DNA of 64,000 nucleotides, from NCBI RefSeq assembly GCF_024699925.1, contig NZ_JAJOMX010000001.1, forward strand, positions 3,820,001 to 3,884,000, read 5' to 3'. Position numbers and translations under genes: made by a program. Origin of the DNA: Mesorhizobium sp. J428. Its GTDB lineage: Bacteria; Pseudomonadota; Alphaproteobacteria; Rhizobiales; Rhizobiaceae. Under the pieces are notes generated by a model that was not told where the DNA came from, did not search any database, and was given only the letters and a program-made list of their open reading frames with translations. Of the stretch, positions 22,251-30,834 are shown piece by piece; the first letter of the stretch is position 1, and every line of letters starts with the position of its first letter.

Positions 22251-23654
22251 CTAGACACGCTCCGCAGCGGCTCTGGACCGGGCGGATATATAGTCTTCTA
22301 TCATTTTCAGGTCCGAGGGAAGCACCTTGTAGTTTTCGGGCCTCGTCATCAGGTCGGACAGCCATTCAGGCAGGGCGGGAGCGATACCCGTAGCCGATTT
22401 CACCGCGTCGGGGAACTTGGCCGGATGGGCAGTCGCCAGAACGACCATGGGCGATGCGCCCGTCCGTCCCTGCGCCACACGCACCCCGATCGCGCTGTGC
22501 GGATCAAGGAGGTAGGAATTGCGAGACAGGATCGACTTCATCGTCTCGGCCGTCTCAGCCATCGAAGAGCGGCCCGCGTCGAACTCGGAGCGGATCGCCG
22601 CCAGATGTCCGTCGGCGATGGTGAATGCGCCCGACTGCTTCAGCCTGTCCATGTAGCCGCGCACCGCGGCGGCGTCGCGGCCGGCTGCCTCGAACAGAAG
22701 CCGCTCGAAGTTGGACGAGACCTGGATGTCCATCGAGGGCGAGGTCGTTGGGACGACGCCACGGGTCTCGTAGGTTCCGCTCGCCAGGGTGCGGGTCAGG
22801 ATGTCGTTGTCGTTGGTGGCGATGACCAGCCGATCGACCGGCAGACCCATCCGCTTGGCGGCGTATCCGGCGAAGATGTCGCCGAAATTGCCCGTCGGCA
22901 CGGTGAAGGAGACGGCGCGGTCCGGCACGCCGAGCGACAGCGCCGAGGAGAAGTAATAGACAATCTGGGCCATGATCCGGCCCCAGTTGATCGAGTTCAC
23001 GCCCGACAGCATCGCCCGGTCGCGGAAGGCATGGTCGTTGAACATGCCCTTCACCAGCGCCTGGCAGTCGTCGAAATTGCCCTCGACCGCGACCGCATGG
23101 ACGTTGGATGCGCCGGAGGTCGTCATCTGGCGCTGCTGCACCGGCGAGACGCGGCCGTTGGGGAACAGGATGAAGATGTCGGTGCGCTCGCGCCCCGCAA
23201 AGGCGTCGATCGCCGCCCCGCCAGTATCGCCTGACGTGGCGCCGACGATGGTCGCCCGCTGGCCGCGCTCGGCCAGCACATGGTCCATAAGCCGGGCGAG
23301 CAGCTGCATCGCCACGTCCTTGAAGGCGAGGGTGGGGCCGTGGAACAGTTCCAGCAGGTAGCTGTCGCGGCCGTGCTGCACGATCGGGCAGACGGCGTCG
23401 TGGCGGAAGGTGGCATAGGCCTCGCGCACGATCTTCGCGAAGGTGACCTGCGGGATCTCGCCGCCGACGAAGGGCGTCAGAAGGCGGATCGCGAGGTCGG
23501 GGTAGGAGAGGCCGCGCATGGCGCGGATGTCGGCGGCGGAGAAGGTCGGCCAGCTCTGCGGCAGGTAGAGGCCACCGTCGCGCGCCAGCCCGGCAAGCAG
23601 CGCGTCGGAAAAGCCGAGAATGGGAGCCTCGCCCCGGGTGCTGACGAATTTCAT
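22251..23654 (-). CDS. thrC: Threonine synthase
   Basis: 467 residues of the long, fungal/proteobacterial threonine synthase type. The PLP lysine is in FHGPTLAFKDVAMQLL. GATSGDTGGAAIDAF and VPTGNFGDIFAGYAAKRMG complete the cofactor site. It converts O-phosphohomoserine (product of the ThrB encoded at 13840-14808) to threonine. First gene of a four-gene minus-strand operon. Confidence 0.97.
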   Translation of the reverse strand: MKFVSTRGEAPILGFSDALLAGLARDGGLYLPQSWPTFSAADIRAMRGLSYPDLAIRLLTPFVGGEIPQVTFAKIVREAYATFRHDAVCPIVQHGRDSYLLELFHGPTLAFKDVAMQLLARLMDHVLAERGQRATIVGATSGDTGGAAIDAFAGRERTDIFILFPNGRVSPVQQRQMTTSGASNVHAVAVEGNFDDCQALVKGMFNDHAFRDRAMLSGVNSINWGRIMAQIVYYFSSALSLGVPDRAVSFTVPTGNFGDIFAGYAAKRMGLPVDRLVIATNDNDILTRTLASGTYETRGVVPTTSPSMDIQVSSNFERLLFEAAGRDAAAVRGYMDRLKQSGAFTIADGHLAAIRSEFDAGRSSMAETAETMKSILSRNSYLLDPHSAIGVRVAQGRTGASPMVVLATAHPAKFPDAVKSATGIAPALPEWLSDLMTRPENYKVLPSDLKMIEDYISARSRAAAERV

Positions 23655-23780
23655 CTGTGGAAGCCTGTCGCCTGTGCGTGGTCGGTCTGTCGTCTCGCCC
23701 GAAAAAGCGCCGCAATCCGGGTCGCAATCTGAAGTCGGCGTTGGTATAGAGGGCCGCGTCGCGCGAGGAAAGTGTAGTTC

Positions 23781-24383
23781 ATGCAGTCAGTTTCGTTCGG
23801 TGTCCGCAATCTCGGCAAATTCGCGGCCGCAGGCTTTATGCTCTTCGCCGCCGGGTGCCAGTCGAGCGACACCGCGGGCGTGCTCAATCTGGGCGGCGGC
23901 AGTGCCCAGGCCGAGCAGAAAAAGGTCGGCATCGAGGAACTGCGTGCCTTCTGCCCGCGCGTCCAGCTGCGCGACGGCACCGCCTATTACGACAGCTATA
24001 CGAAGGACGGGAAGGATAAGGACGGCAATGCCGACCCGACCAAGATCGTCTACCAGGCCTCCATCGGCGACATGACGCGCTCCTGCACCTACGGTGCCGG
24101 CACGATGACGGTGAACGTCGCGGTGGCCGGCCGCGTCGTGCCCGGCCCGGCCGCGAAGGACGGCTCGGTCAACCTGCCGATCCGCATTGCCGTGATGCGC
24201 GGCGACGAGGTGCTTTACAGCCAGCTGCACCAGTATCCGGTCAGCATCACGGCCCTGGGGGGAGCCTCCCAGTTCGTGTTCAACGATCCGAACGTGACCT
24301 TCCCGACGCCGCCCGACACCAAGTTCGTCGTCTATGCCGGCTTCGACCAGGGGCCGGAAAAGAAGCCTAAGCAGACGAACTGA
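23781..24383 (+). CDS. Conserved lipoprotein of unknown function
   Basis: 200 residues. A hydrophobic leader ends in a lipobox (MLFAAGC), so the mature protein should be anchored at Cys after signal peptidase II. The body has one cysteine pair (AFCPRVQLR and TRSCTYGAG) and beta-rich alternation (MTVNVAVAGRVVPGP). Such proteins are widespread in Hyphomicrobiales near thrC but I know of no assigned function. GAGGAAAG precedes the ATG. Convergent with the HAD gene: the stops abut. Confidence 0.8.
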   Translation: MQSVSFGVRNLGKFAAAGFMLFAAGCQSSDTAGVLNLGGGSAQAEQKKVGIEELRAFCPRVQLRDGTAYYDSYTKDGKDKDGNADPTKIVYQASIGDMTRSCTYGAGTMTVNVAVAGRVVPGPAAKDGSVNLPIRIAVMRGDEVLYSQLHQYPVSITALGGASQFVFNDPNVTFPTPPDTKFVVYAGFDQGPEKKPKQTN

Positions 24384-25067
24384 TCACTCGGCCCATTCGG
24401 ACAGCGCCGCCAGCACGGTCTGGAAGTCGGCGAGACGGCGAATGACCGTCTCCGCGCCGGCTTCCGTGAGCCGGTCGGCATGTCCCGGATAGCTGTGCGA
24501 TGCACCGGTGAAGCCGATCACCCGCATGCCGGCCGCGCGCGCCGCATGCACGCCGTGGACAGAGTCTTCCAGGACGAAGGTGTTCTCCGGATCGGCGTTC
24601 AGCATCTTCGCCGCATAGAGGAAGACGTCCGGCGCGGGCTTGGGCCTCGCCTCGGGAATGGCGCGCGAGGAGAAGATGCGGTCGCCGAACAGCGGCTTCA
24701 GCCCGGTCTTCGTCAGCATCATGTCCAGCCGGTCGAGCGTCGAGTTCGAGCAGATGCAGCGCGGGGCTTCGACGCGCGCAACCGCCTCGCGCGCGCCGTC
24801 GATCGCGCGGATCTCCCTCGCGATGCGCGCGTCGAGCAGCTTGCGCTCTTCGTCGATCAGCGAGGCCTGCAGGGGAACCGCCGAGAGCTTCTCGACCTCC
24901 AGGAGGATGTCGTGGAACGTCAGGCCCGCAAAGCGCTCGGCCACCTCCTCCGCCTCGATGGGAAACCCGGCCGCGGTGATCAGCTCCGCGTCGACGCGGG
25001 CGGCGATCACTTCGGAATCGACGAGCACGCCGTCGCAATCGAAGATGACGAGATCTGGCTGGGGCAT
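24384..25067 (-). CDS. HAD family hydrolase (beta-phosphoglucomutase/GS1-like subfamily IA)
   Basis: 227 residues. HAD motifs: I, VIFDCDGVLVDSE; II, CICSNSTLD; III, RPKPAPDVFLYAA; IV, FVLEDSVHGVHAA. The cap domain sits between motifs I and II. It should hydrolyse or mutate a small phosphorylated metabolite, probably a sugar phosphate; the substrate is not evident. AGGA lies upstream of the ATG at 25067; an upstream in-frame start adds 29 proline-rich residues ahead of motif I and is unlikely. Confidence 0.9.
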   Translation of the reverse strand: MPQPDLVIFDCDGVLVDSEVIAARVDAELITAAGFPIEAEEVAERFAGLTFHDILLEVEKLSAVPLQASLIDEERKLLDARIAREIRAIDGAREAVARVEAPRCICSNSTLDRLDMMLTKTGLKPLFGDRIFSSRAIPEARPKPAPDVFLYAAKMLNADPENTFVLEDSVHGVHAARAAGMRVIGFTGASHSYPGHADRLTEAGAETVIRRLADFQTVLAALSEWAE

Positions 25068-25188
25068 TGAGACGTCCTGGAGGTCCGGGAGGGGAGGGCG
25101 CGGCGAATACACCAAACCGCGCGCCTCCGCAAACTGCGGGCGCAAGCCACTCACTTCATTAAATATTTACCCAGCTCGGTAACCATAA

Positions 25189-26358
<1,170 letters not shown>

Positions 26359-26373
26359 GTGGCGACCGCCCCG

Positions 26374-26402
26374 GTATTACCTTGATGCAACATAGGTAAT
26401 AC
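26374..26402. promoter_or_regulatory. Inverted repeat upstream of vapBC, probable operator
   Basis: GTATTACCT (26374-26382) and AGGTAATAC (26394-26402) form a perfect 9-bp inverted repeat separated by 11 bp. It ends 2 bases before the GGAGG ribosome site of the antitoxin. Toxin-antitoxin operons of the VapBC type are usually repressed by the antitoxin binding such repeats, so autoregulation is inferred. Confidence 0.65.
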
Positions 26403-26413
26403 TGGAGGCTCGA

Positions 26414-26644
26414 ATGGCCACCACGGTCACATCAAAAGGGCAGGTGACGATCCCCAAGCAGGTCCGCGACGTGCTTGGAATCGTGCCCGGCACGAAGGTT
26501 GAATTCAAGCCTGCGGGCGACGGGACTTTTGTATTGGTTCGAGCAGACGGTCAGCCGAGGCGCTCGAAATTTTCGGCTTTTCTCGGTCATGCCGGAAAAG
26601 GGCTTTCAACGGACGAGATCATGGCGCTGACCCGTGGTGAGTAG
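26414..26644 (+). CDS. AbrB/MazE-type antitoxin (VapB-like)
   Basis: 76 residues. The N-terminal half is a SpoVT/AbrB swapped-hairpin DNA-binding domain (TTVTSKGQVTIPKQVRDVLG). The C-terminal half (KFSAFLGHAGKGLSTDEIMALTRG) is the probable toxin-wrapping tail. GGAGG is 5 bases upstream of the ATG. It is followed after 3 bp by a PIN-domain toxin gene. The pair lies between ccrM and a HAD hydrolase gene, with lower G+C than its surroundings. Confidence 0.9.
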   Translation: MATTVTSKGQVTIPKQVRDVLGIVPGTKVEFKPAGDGTFVLVRADGQPRRSKFSAFLGHAGKGLSTDEIMALTRGE

Positions 26645-26647
26645 CGG

Positions 26648-27049
26648 GTGATATTCGTTGATACGAACGTCATTCTGGATGTTGCGACCTTCGATCCTAA
26701 CTGGGCGATCTGGTCGCTGGACCAGCTTGAATTGGCAAGCGCGTCTGGACCGTTACTGATCAACGAAATTGTCTACGCTGAGCTGTCCGTGGGCTACACC
26801 CTGATCGAAGAGCTAGACGATCTGGTGGAGCAGATGGAACTGGAGATGCTTCAGATTCCACGATCCGCGCTGTTTCTTGCTGGAAAGGCTTACCAGAGAT
26901 ACCGCCAGTCAGGTGGGACGCGAACCGGCGTCTTGCCCGACTTTTTCATTGGTGCTCACGCTGCGGTATTGCAGGTTCCCGTCCTCACCAGAGACGTCGC
27001 TCGATACAGAGCATACTTCCCAACGGTTCGCTTGATCGCTCCTCAGTGA
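26648..27049 (+). CDS. PIN-domain ribonuclease toxin (VapC family)
   Basis: 133 residues. PIN-domain acidic residues: D5 in FVDTNVILD, E44-like in INEIVYAELS, and D in VLPDFFIGAHAA with D in LTRDVARYRAYFP. The GTG start follows the antitoxin stop closely. VapC toxins cut tRNA or rRNA when freed from the antitoxin. The last seven bases overlap tail-to-tail with the HAD gene on the other strand. Confidence 0.9.
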   Translation: MIFVDTNVILDVATFDPNWAIWSLDQLELASASGPLLINEIVYAELSVGYTLIEELDDLVEQMELEMLQIPRSALFLAGKAYQRYRQSGGTRTGVLPDFFIGAHAAVLQVPVLTRDVARYRAYFPTVRLIAPQ

Positions 27050-27652
27050 ACACCTAGCCGCTTCAAATCCGCTTCCAGCTTGTCCGCACCCTCGAACAGC
27101 ACCGCCTGCCAGCCGGCGTCGATCGCGCCTTGCACGTTTTTCGGACTATCGTCGATGAACAGGCTGGCAGCCGGTTCGAGGTCGAAATCAGCGGCATGTC
27201 GGTCGTAGATCGCACGGTCTGGTTTGATCAGGCCGATCTCGCCGGAGACCGTCACGCCGCGCGGCCGGTTGAGGAACGGAAACCGCACGCGGGCTTCGGC
27301 GAAGGTGTCGGCGGCGAAATTGGTCAGCATCGTCACGTCGCGGCCGTCCTCGATCAGGCCGAGCATGATCGCGACCGAATCCTCGTAGTGATGCGGGTAC
27401 CATCTCGTGCCAGTGCTGGCGGAAGGAACGGATGTTGTCGGCCTCGTCCGGATAGCGCTCGATCAGCAGCGCCTCCGCGTCGCCCCATGCCCGGCCGCGA
27501 TCCTGCTCTATGTTCCAGTCGGAAGTGCAGACGTTCTCGAAGAACCAGCGCCGCCGCGCCTCGTCCGGGATCAGGCGGCTGAAGGGCAGGTCGGGATCAT
27601 AGTGGATCAGCACCTTGCCGATGTCGAACACGATATGGCGGATCTCGGTCAT
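27043..27652 (-). pseudogene. HAD family hydrolase interrupted by a +1 frameshift
   Basis: From ATG 27652 the frame reads MTEIRHIVFDIGKVLIHYDP (HAD motif I) through SFRQHWHEMVP, then goes out of frame. From 27395 onward another frame continues HHYEDSVAIMLGLIEDGRDV, LTNFAADTF, GLIKPDRAIYD (motif III) and FIDDSPKNVQGA (motif IV). Removing one base of CGGGTAC at 27394-27400 joins them into about 202 residues. It resembles YihX-type alpha-D-glucose-1-phosphate phosphatases/epoxide hydrolase N-domains. It overlaps mutY by ATGA. Probably an indel error rather than decay, because both halves are well conserved. Confidence 0.88.
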
Positions 27653-28761
27653 TCGGGTCTCCGTCGAGGCTTCTGGGTGGCGCCCTCTATCGCAGCCTCG
27701 ATCACCTTTTTCATGACGGTGGGCAGTGCTTCGCTGTGGATTGTCGCGCGGGAAGACCACCAATGTCCCGGTGGGGGAGCCGTGTCGACATAGGCGAGAA
27801 AGACCGACAGTTCGAGCTCGAAATGAGTGAAGACGTGGGAGATCGAGCCTTTCAGGCGCCAGTTCGCGCGGAAAGGGGCGGCTTCCGCGCCGGTCGCTCC
27901 GTCGATCCGTGCGGTCCAGTCCGTGCCAGGCACCTCCGCCATTCCGCCAAGCAGCCCTTTCTCGGGCCGCTTTCGCATGAGCACCGCGCCGTCGCGGCGC
28001 ACCGCCACGAAGGCCGCGCCGACGCGCTTTGGCTTCTCCTTCTTCGCGGCCTTGACCGGATAGAACTCCGGATCGCCCGCCTTCAGCGCCCGGCAACCGT
28101 CGCGCAAGGGACAGAGCACGCAGGCCGGCCGCTTGGGCGTGCAGATCGTGGCGCCGAGGTCCATCATCGCCTGGGCGAAATCGCCCGGCCGGCTCTGCGG
28201 AACGGCGGAGGCCACGAAGGCGCCGATCTCGGGCTTTGCCTCCGGCAGCGGCGTGGCGATGGCGCGATAGCGCGTGACGACCCGCTCGACATTACCGTCG
28301 ACCACCGCCGACGGGCGGTCGAAGGCGATCGCCGAGATCGCGGCAGCGGTGTAGGGTCCGATGCCCGGCAGTGTCCGCAGCCCAGCCTCCGTGTCGGGGA
28401 AGCTCCCGCCATGCTGGTCGACGACTATCTCGGCGCATTTCTTGAGGTTGCGGGCGCGGGAATAATAGCCGAGCCCAGCCCAGGCCTTCATCACGTCGTC
28501 TACGGTTGCGGCCGCGAGGTCGCCCACTGTCGGCCATTTCTCGACGAAATTGCGGAAATAGGGCCGCACCGCCGAGACGGTGGTCTGCTGCAGCATGATC
28601 TCGGACAGCCAGACCAGATACGGGTCCTGCCGCAGGCCGGCGGCGACCTTTACCGGTGGCACGCGCCAGGGCAGGTCGCGGGCATGCCGGTCGTACCAGG
28701 CGAGCAGAAGTTCTGCGAACCCGTCTGCCTGCCTCGTGGAATAGGTGGGTAGGGATGTCAT
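27649..28761 (-). CDS. mutY: A/G-specific adenine glycosylase
   Basis: 370 residues. Helix-hairpin-helix with the catalytic Asp: LPGIGPYTAAAISAIAF ... VVDGNVERV. EIMLQQTTVSAVRPYF is the MutY signature, and four cysteines (CTPKRPACVLCPLRDGC) bind a [4Fe-4S] cluster. The C-terminal NUDIX-like domain recognises 8-oxoG. It removes A mispaired with 8-oxoG. An ATG at 28821 would overlap the divergent dciA start base for base; ATG 28761 gives a normal N-terminus (LPTYSTRQADG). It is coupled to the HAD gene downstream. Confidence 0.94.
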   Translation of the reverse strand: MTSLPTYSTRQADGFAELLLAWYDRHARDLPWRVPPVKVAAGLRQDPYLVWLSEIMLQQTTVSAVRPYFRNFVEKWPTVGDLAAATVDDVMKAWAGLGYYSRARNLKKCAEIVVDQHGGSFPDTEAGLRTLPGIGPYTAAAISAIAFDRPSAVVDGNVERVVTRYRAIATPLPEAKPEIGAFVASAVPQSRPGDFAQAMMDLGATICTPKRPACVLCPLRDGCRALKAGDPEFYPVKAAKKEKPKRVGAAFVAVRRDGAVLMRKRPEKGLLGGMAEVPGTDWTARIDGATGAEAAPFRANWRLKGSISHVFTHFELELSVFLAYVDTAPPPGHWWSSRATIHSEALPTVMKKVIEAAIEGATQKPRRRPE

Positions 28762-28819
28762 CGCGCGGCGGGTTGGTGTAGGTGTCCGGTTCGTTGGGAG
28801 GTGCTTCGGCGCTGGGTTC

Positions 28820-29318
28820 ATGGCAGGCAATTCATCACCCCGCAATGCACGACCGGTCGGAGACTTCGCTGCGGCGATCCTCGACCCGGTGCTGCGCCGC
28901 AAGACCGGCGTCTCGACGGCGCTCGCAGTCGTGGGAGGAGATCGCCGGCCAGCGGCTCGCACAGGCGTCGCGACCCGAGAAGATCCTCTGGCCGCGCCGC
29001 GCGGGCGAGGACGACCCGTTCGAGCCGGCGACGCTGGTGATCGCCTGCGAGGGCGCCTCCGCGCTGCAATTGCAGCACCAGACAGGCGAGATCATCTCCA
29101 GGGTGAACGCCTTCCTGGGCTTCGCCGCGATCGGCCGCATCCGCATCCTGCAGAAGCCCATCGCGGACACCGGCAAGGCCAGACGCCCCCGCCCGCGCGA
29201 ACTTTCCCGCGACGAGACGGCCTCGGTCACGCAATCCGTGGCCGGCATTGAGGACGATGCGCTGCGTGCCTCTCTGGAAAAGCTCGGCCGCGCGGTGAAA
29301 TCGAGCAAGGCGCGTTAG
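28820..29318 (+). pseudogene. dciA: DciA (DUF721) family protein, interrupted by a frameshift
   Basis: From ATG 28820 the frame reads NARPVGDFAAAILDPVLRRK and GVSTAL. Then from about 28923 another frame reads SQSWEEIAGQRLAQASRPEK, ILWPRRAGED and QHQTGEIISRVNAFLGF to the stop at 29318. Family spacing (TAL-x-x-SWEEI) fits best if two bases were lost from a CTCTC run at 28919-28926. DciA loads the replicative helicase in bacteria lacking DnaC. The mutY-dciA-dsbA-smc order is usual in rhizobia. Repaired length is about 166 residues. Confidence 0.85.
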
Positions 29319-29641
29319 CTTACGTCGACAATCGAATGCGATCCGGGCGCAGCGCGCCTGGCGAGTTCCGCGATCTTCGCGGTGTTCTCGATCACGATCC
29401 GACGGCGATTGGTCGGAATCGTGATGACGGCGAAGCTGCGCCTGCCGAGCGACTGCTGCGACTGCATGTGCCCGTCGCATGTGATGAAGACATCGCAACC
29501 GACAGATTCGATGCGGTCGAGCAACGGTCCGTCGTCGAGCCCCTTCCAGCTTTGGGGAAACGGCCGCGCCCGAATTCCAAAGGGTTCAAGCGCCCGGGCC
29601 AACTGCCTCGGAACGCTCTCATCCAATTGTGCCTCAATCAT
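29315..29641 (-). CDS. DUF5615 PIN-like protein, probable toxin of a DUF433/DUF5615 pair
   Basis: 108 residues. DUF5615 has a PIN-like (Mut7-C-type) fold; here the acidic residues show as LDESVPRQLA, GLDDGPLLD and VFITCDGHMQSQQS. The last block (FAVITIPTNRRRIVIE) is typical. It overlaps by 8 bp the end of the DUF433 gene upstream, the usual arrangement of this proposed toxin-antitoxin pair. Its stop overlaps the dciA stop on the opposite strand. Confidence 0.85.
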   Translation of the reverse strand: MIEAQLDESVPRQLARALEPFGIRARPFPQSWKGLDDGPLLDRIESVGCDVFITCDGHMQSQQSLGRRSFAVITIPTNRRRIVIENTAKIAELARRAAPGSHSIVDVS

Positions 29642-29882
29642 GGGTCGACGAAGATCGAATCGCCGACGGAATAAGCTGTATGAGCGCTACAGCGTCGCTT
29701 CTGGAGATCGTCGGATATTCGTCCAGTATTTCGTCGAGGGACATCCCGTCGGCCAGATTGTCGAACAGGACTTCGATCGGCACACGCGTCCCCCTGAATA
29801 CAGGGCGCCCGGCGAGGACATTTGCATCGCTCGTCACGATACGTCCAAGGTCCTTCAGGACAATCGCATCAATGTATGTCAT
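29634..29882 (-). CDS. DUF433 protein, probable antitoxin
   Basis: 82 residues. The DUF433 helix-turn-helix-like pattern is clear: VLAGRPVFRGTRVPIEVLFD, LADGMSLDEILDEYP and SRSDAVALIQ. In many bacteria DUF433 and DUF5615 genes travel together and are proposed antitoxin and toxin. The cassette sits between dciA and the DsbA-like gene, which are otherwise neighbours in relatives, so it looks inserted. Confidence 0.85.
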   Translation of the reverse strand: MTYIDAIVLKDLGRIVTSDANVLAGRPVFRGTRVPIEVLFDNLADGMSLDEILDEYPTISRSDAVALIQLIPSAIRSSSTHD

Positions 29883-29975
29883 TGCCGTTGCACCTTTCGG
29901 CTCAACAATATCACATCCGGCGCGTCAGGCCATGTCGCGATAGCGTGTTCGTGAACGGGGCGTCAGAAAACGGTA

Positions 29976-30003
29976 TTGGGATTGCGGACAATCTTGCCAT
30001 AAT
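29976..30003 (+). promoter_or_regulatory. Candidate sigma-70 type promoter of the DsbA-like gene
   Basis: TTGGGA at 29976-29981 and CATAAT at 29998-30003 are separated by 16 bp. They lie about 63 bp upstream of the start codon, in a 184-bp gene-free stretch (29883-30066) with no other feature that I can see. Prediction from consensus only. Confidence 0.35.
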
Positions 30004-30066
30004 TGGCGTGCTAAGCGGCATCTGCTAGTCGCTACACCGCATTTCTCTCGGCAACAGGTGATTCAC

Positions 30067-30783
30067 ATGAGCTTTTCGATGCGTCGCAGGGACGTTCTTC
30101 TCTCGCTTGGCGCGGTTTCCGCGGTAGCGCTGCTGGCGGCATGCAGCGACGATGCGCCGAAGCAGCAGGCCAGCGGCTCCGAGCCCGCGACCCCTGCAAC
30201 GCCATCGAAGCCCGCGGTCGCAGCGCCGGCCTCGCAAGGTACCGTCGACATGGCCAAGCTGCTCGAGGCCGGCTCGCTGCCCGAACAGGTGCTCGGCAAG
30301 GCCGATGCTCCGGTGACCATCGTCGAATATGCCTCGATGACCTGCCCGCACTGCGCGCATTTCCACGAGACCACGCTGCCGGAAATCAAGACCAAGTATA
30401 TCGACACCGGCAAGGCCCGGCTGATCATGCGCGAATTCCCGTTCGATCCGCGCGCGGAAGCCGGCTTCATGCTCGCCCGCTGCTCGAACGACAAGTATTT
30501 CCCGATGATCGACGTGCTGTTCAAGCAGCAGAACAACTGGGTGCGGGCTCAGGATGCGCAGTCGGCGCTTCTGCAAATCTCCAAGCTTGCAGGTTTTTCA
30601 CAGGAGTCCTTCAACGCCTGCTTGACCAACCAGAAGCTTCTGGACGACATCAGGGCGGTGCGTACGCGTGGCGCCGACGAGTTCAAGGTCGACTCGACCC
30701 CGACCTTCTTCATCAACGGCGACAAATATGCGGGAGCCCTTACGGTTGACGAAATGTCGGCCATCATCGACGCCAAGCTCTGA
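30067..30783 (+). CDS. DsbA family thiol-disulfide oxidoreductase, lipoprotein
   Basis: 238 residues. A twin-basic leader (MRRRDVLLSLGAVSAVALLAAC) ends in a lipobox with Cys26, so membrane anchoring is expected. An Ala/Pro-rich linker (30-60) precedes the thioredoxin fold with active site C93-P-H-C96 and the cis-Pro loop STPTFFING. It should form or shuffle disulfides of exported proteins. AGGTGA lies 8 bases before the ATG at 30067; an upstream in-frame GTG is unlikely. Confidence 0.92.
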   Translation: MSFSMRRRDVLLSLGAVSAVALLAACSDDAPKQQASGSEPATPATPSKPAVAAPASQGTVDMAKLLEAGSLPEQVLGKADAPVTIVEYASMTCPHCAHFHETTLPEIKTKYIDTGKARLIMREFPFDPRAEAGFMLARCSNDKYFPMIDVLFKQQNNWVRAQDAQSALLQISKLAGFSQESFNACLTNQKLLDDIRAVRTRGADEFKVDSTPTFFINGDKYAGALTVDEMSAIIDAKL

Positions 30784-30799
30784 CGCGCCTTCGGGCGCG
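30784..30799 (+). other. UUCG tetraloop hairpin between dsbA-like gene and smc
   Basis: CGCGCC-TTCG-GGCGCG starts 1 base after the stop codon: a 6-bp GC stem capped by the very stable UUCG loop. There is no T run, so it is more likely an mRNA 3'-end stabiliser or pause site than a full terminator. More GC-rich inverted bases (GCGCGC, CAGCGCGCCC) follow. Confidence 0.5.
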
Positions 30800-30834
30800 C
30801 GCTTCAGCGCGCCCGCACGCCGGGATGATGCCTG

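Noticed and set aside
20387..22393. A 668-codon plus-strand frame over the GNAT and M16 genes
   Set aside because: Antisense to two clear enzymes; no recognisable domain and an Arg/Gly/His-rich composition.
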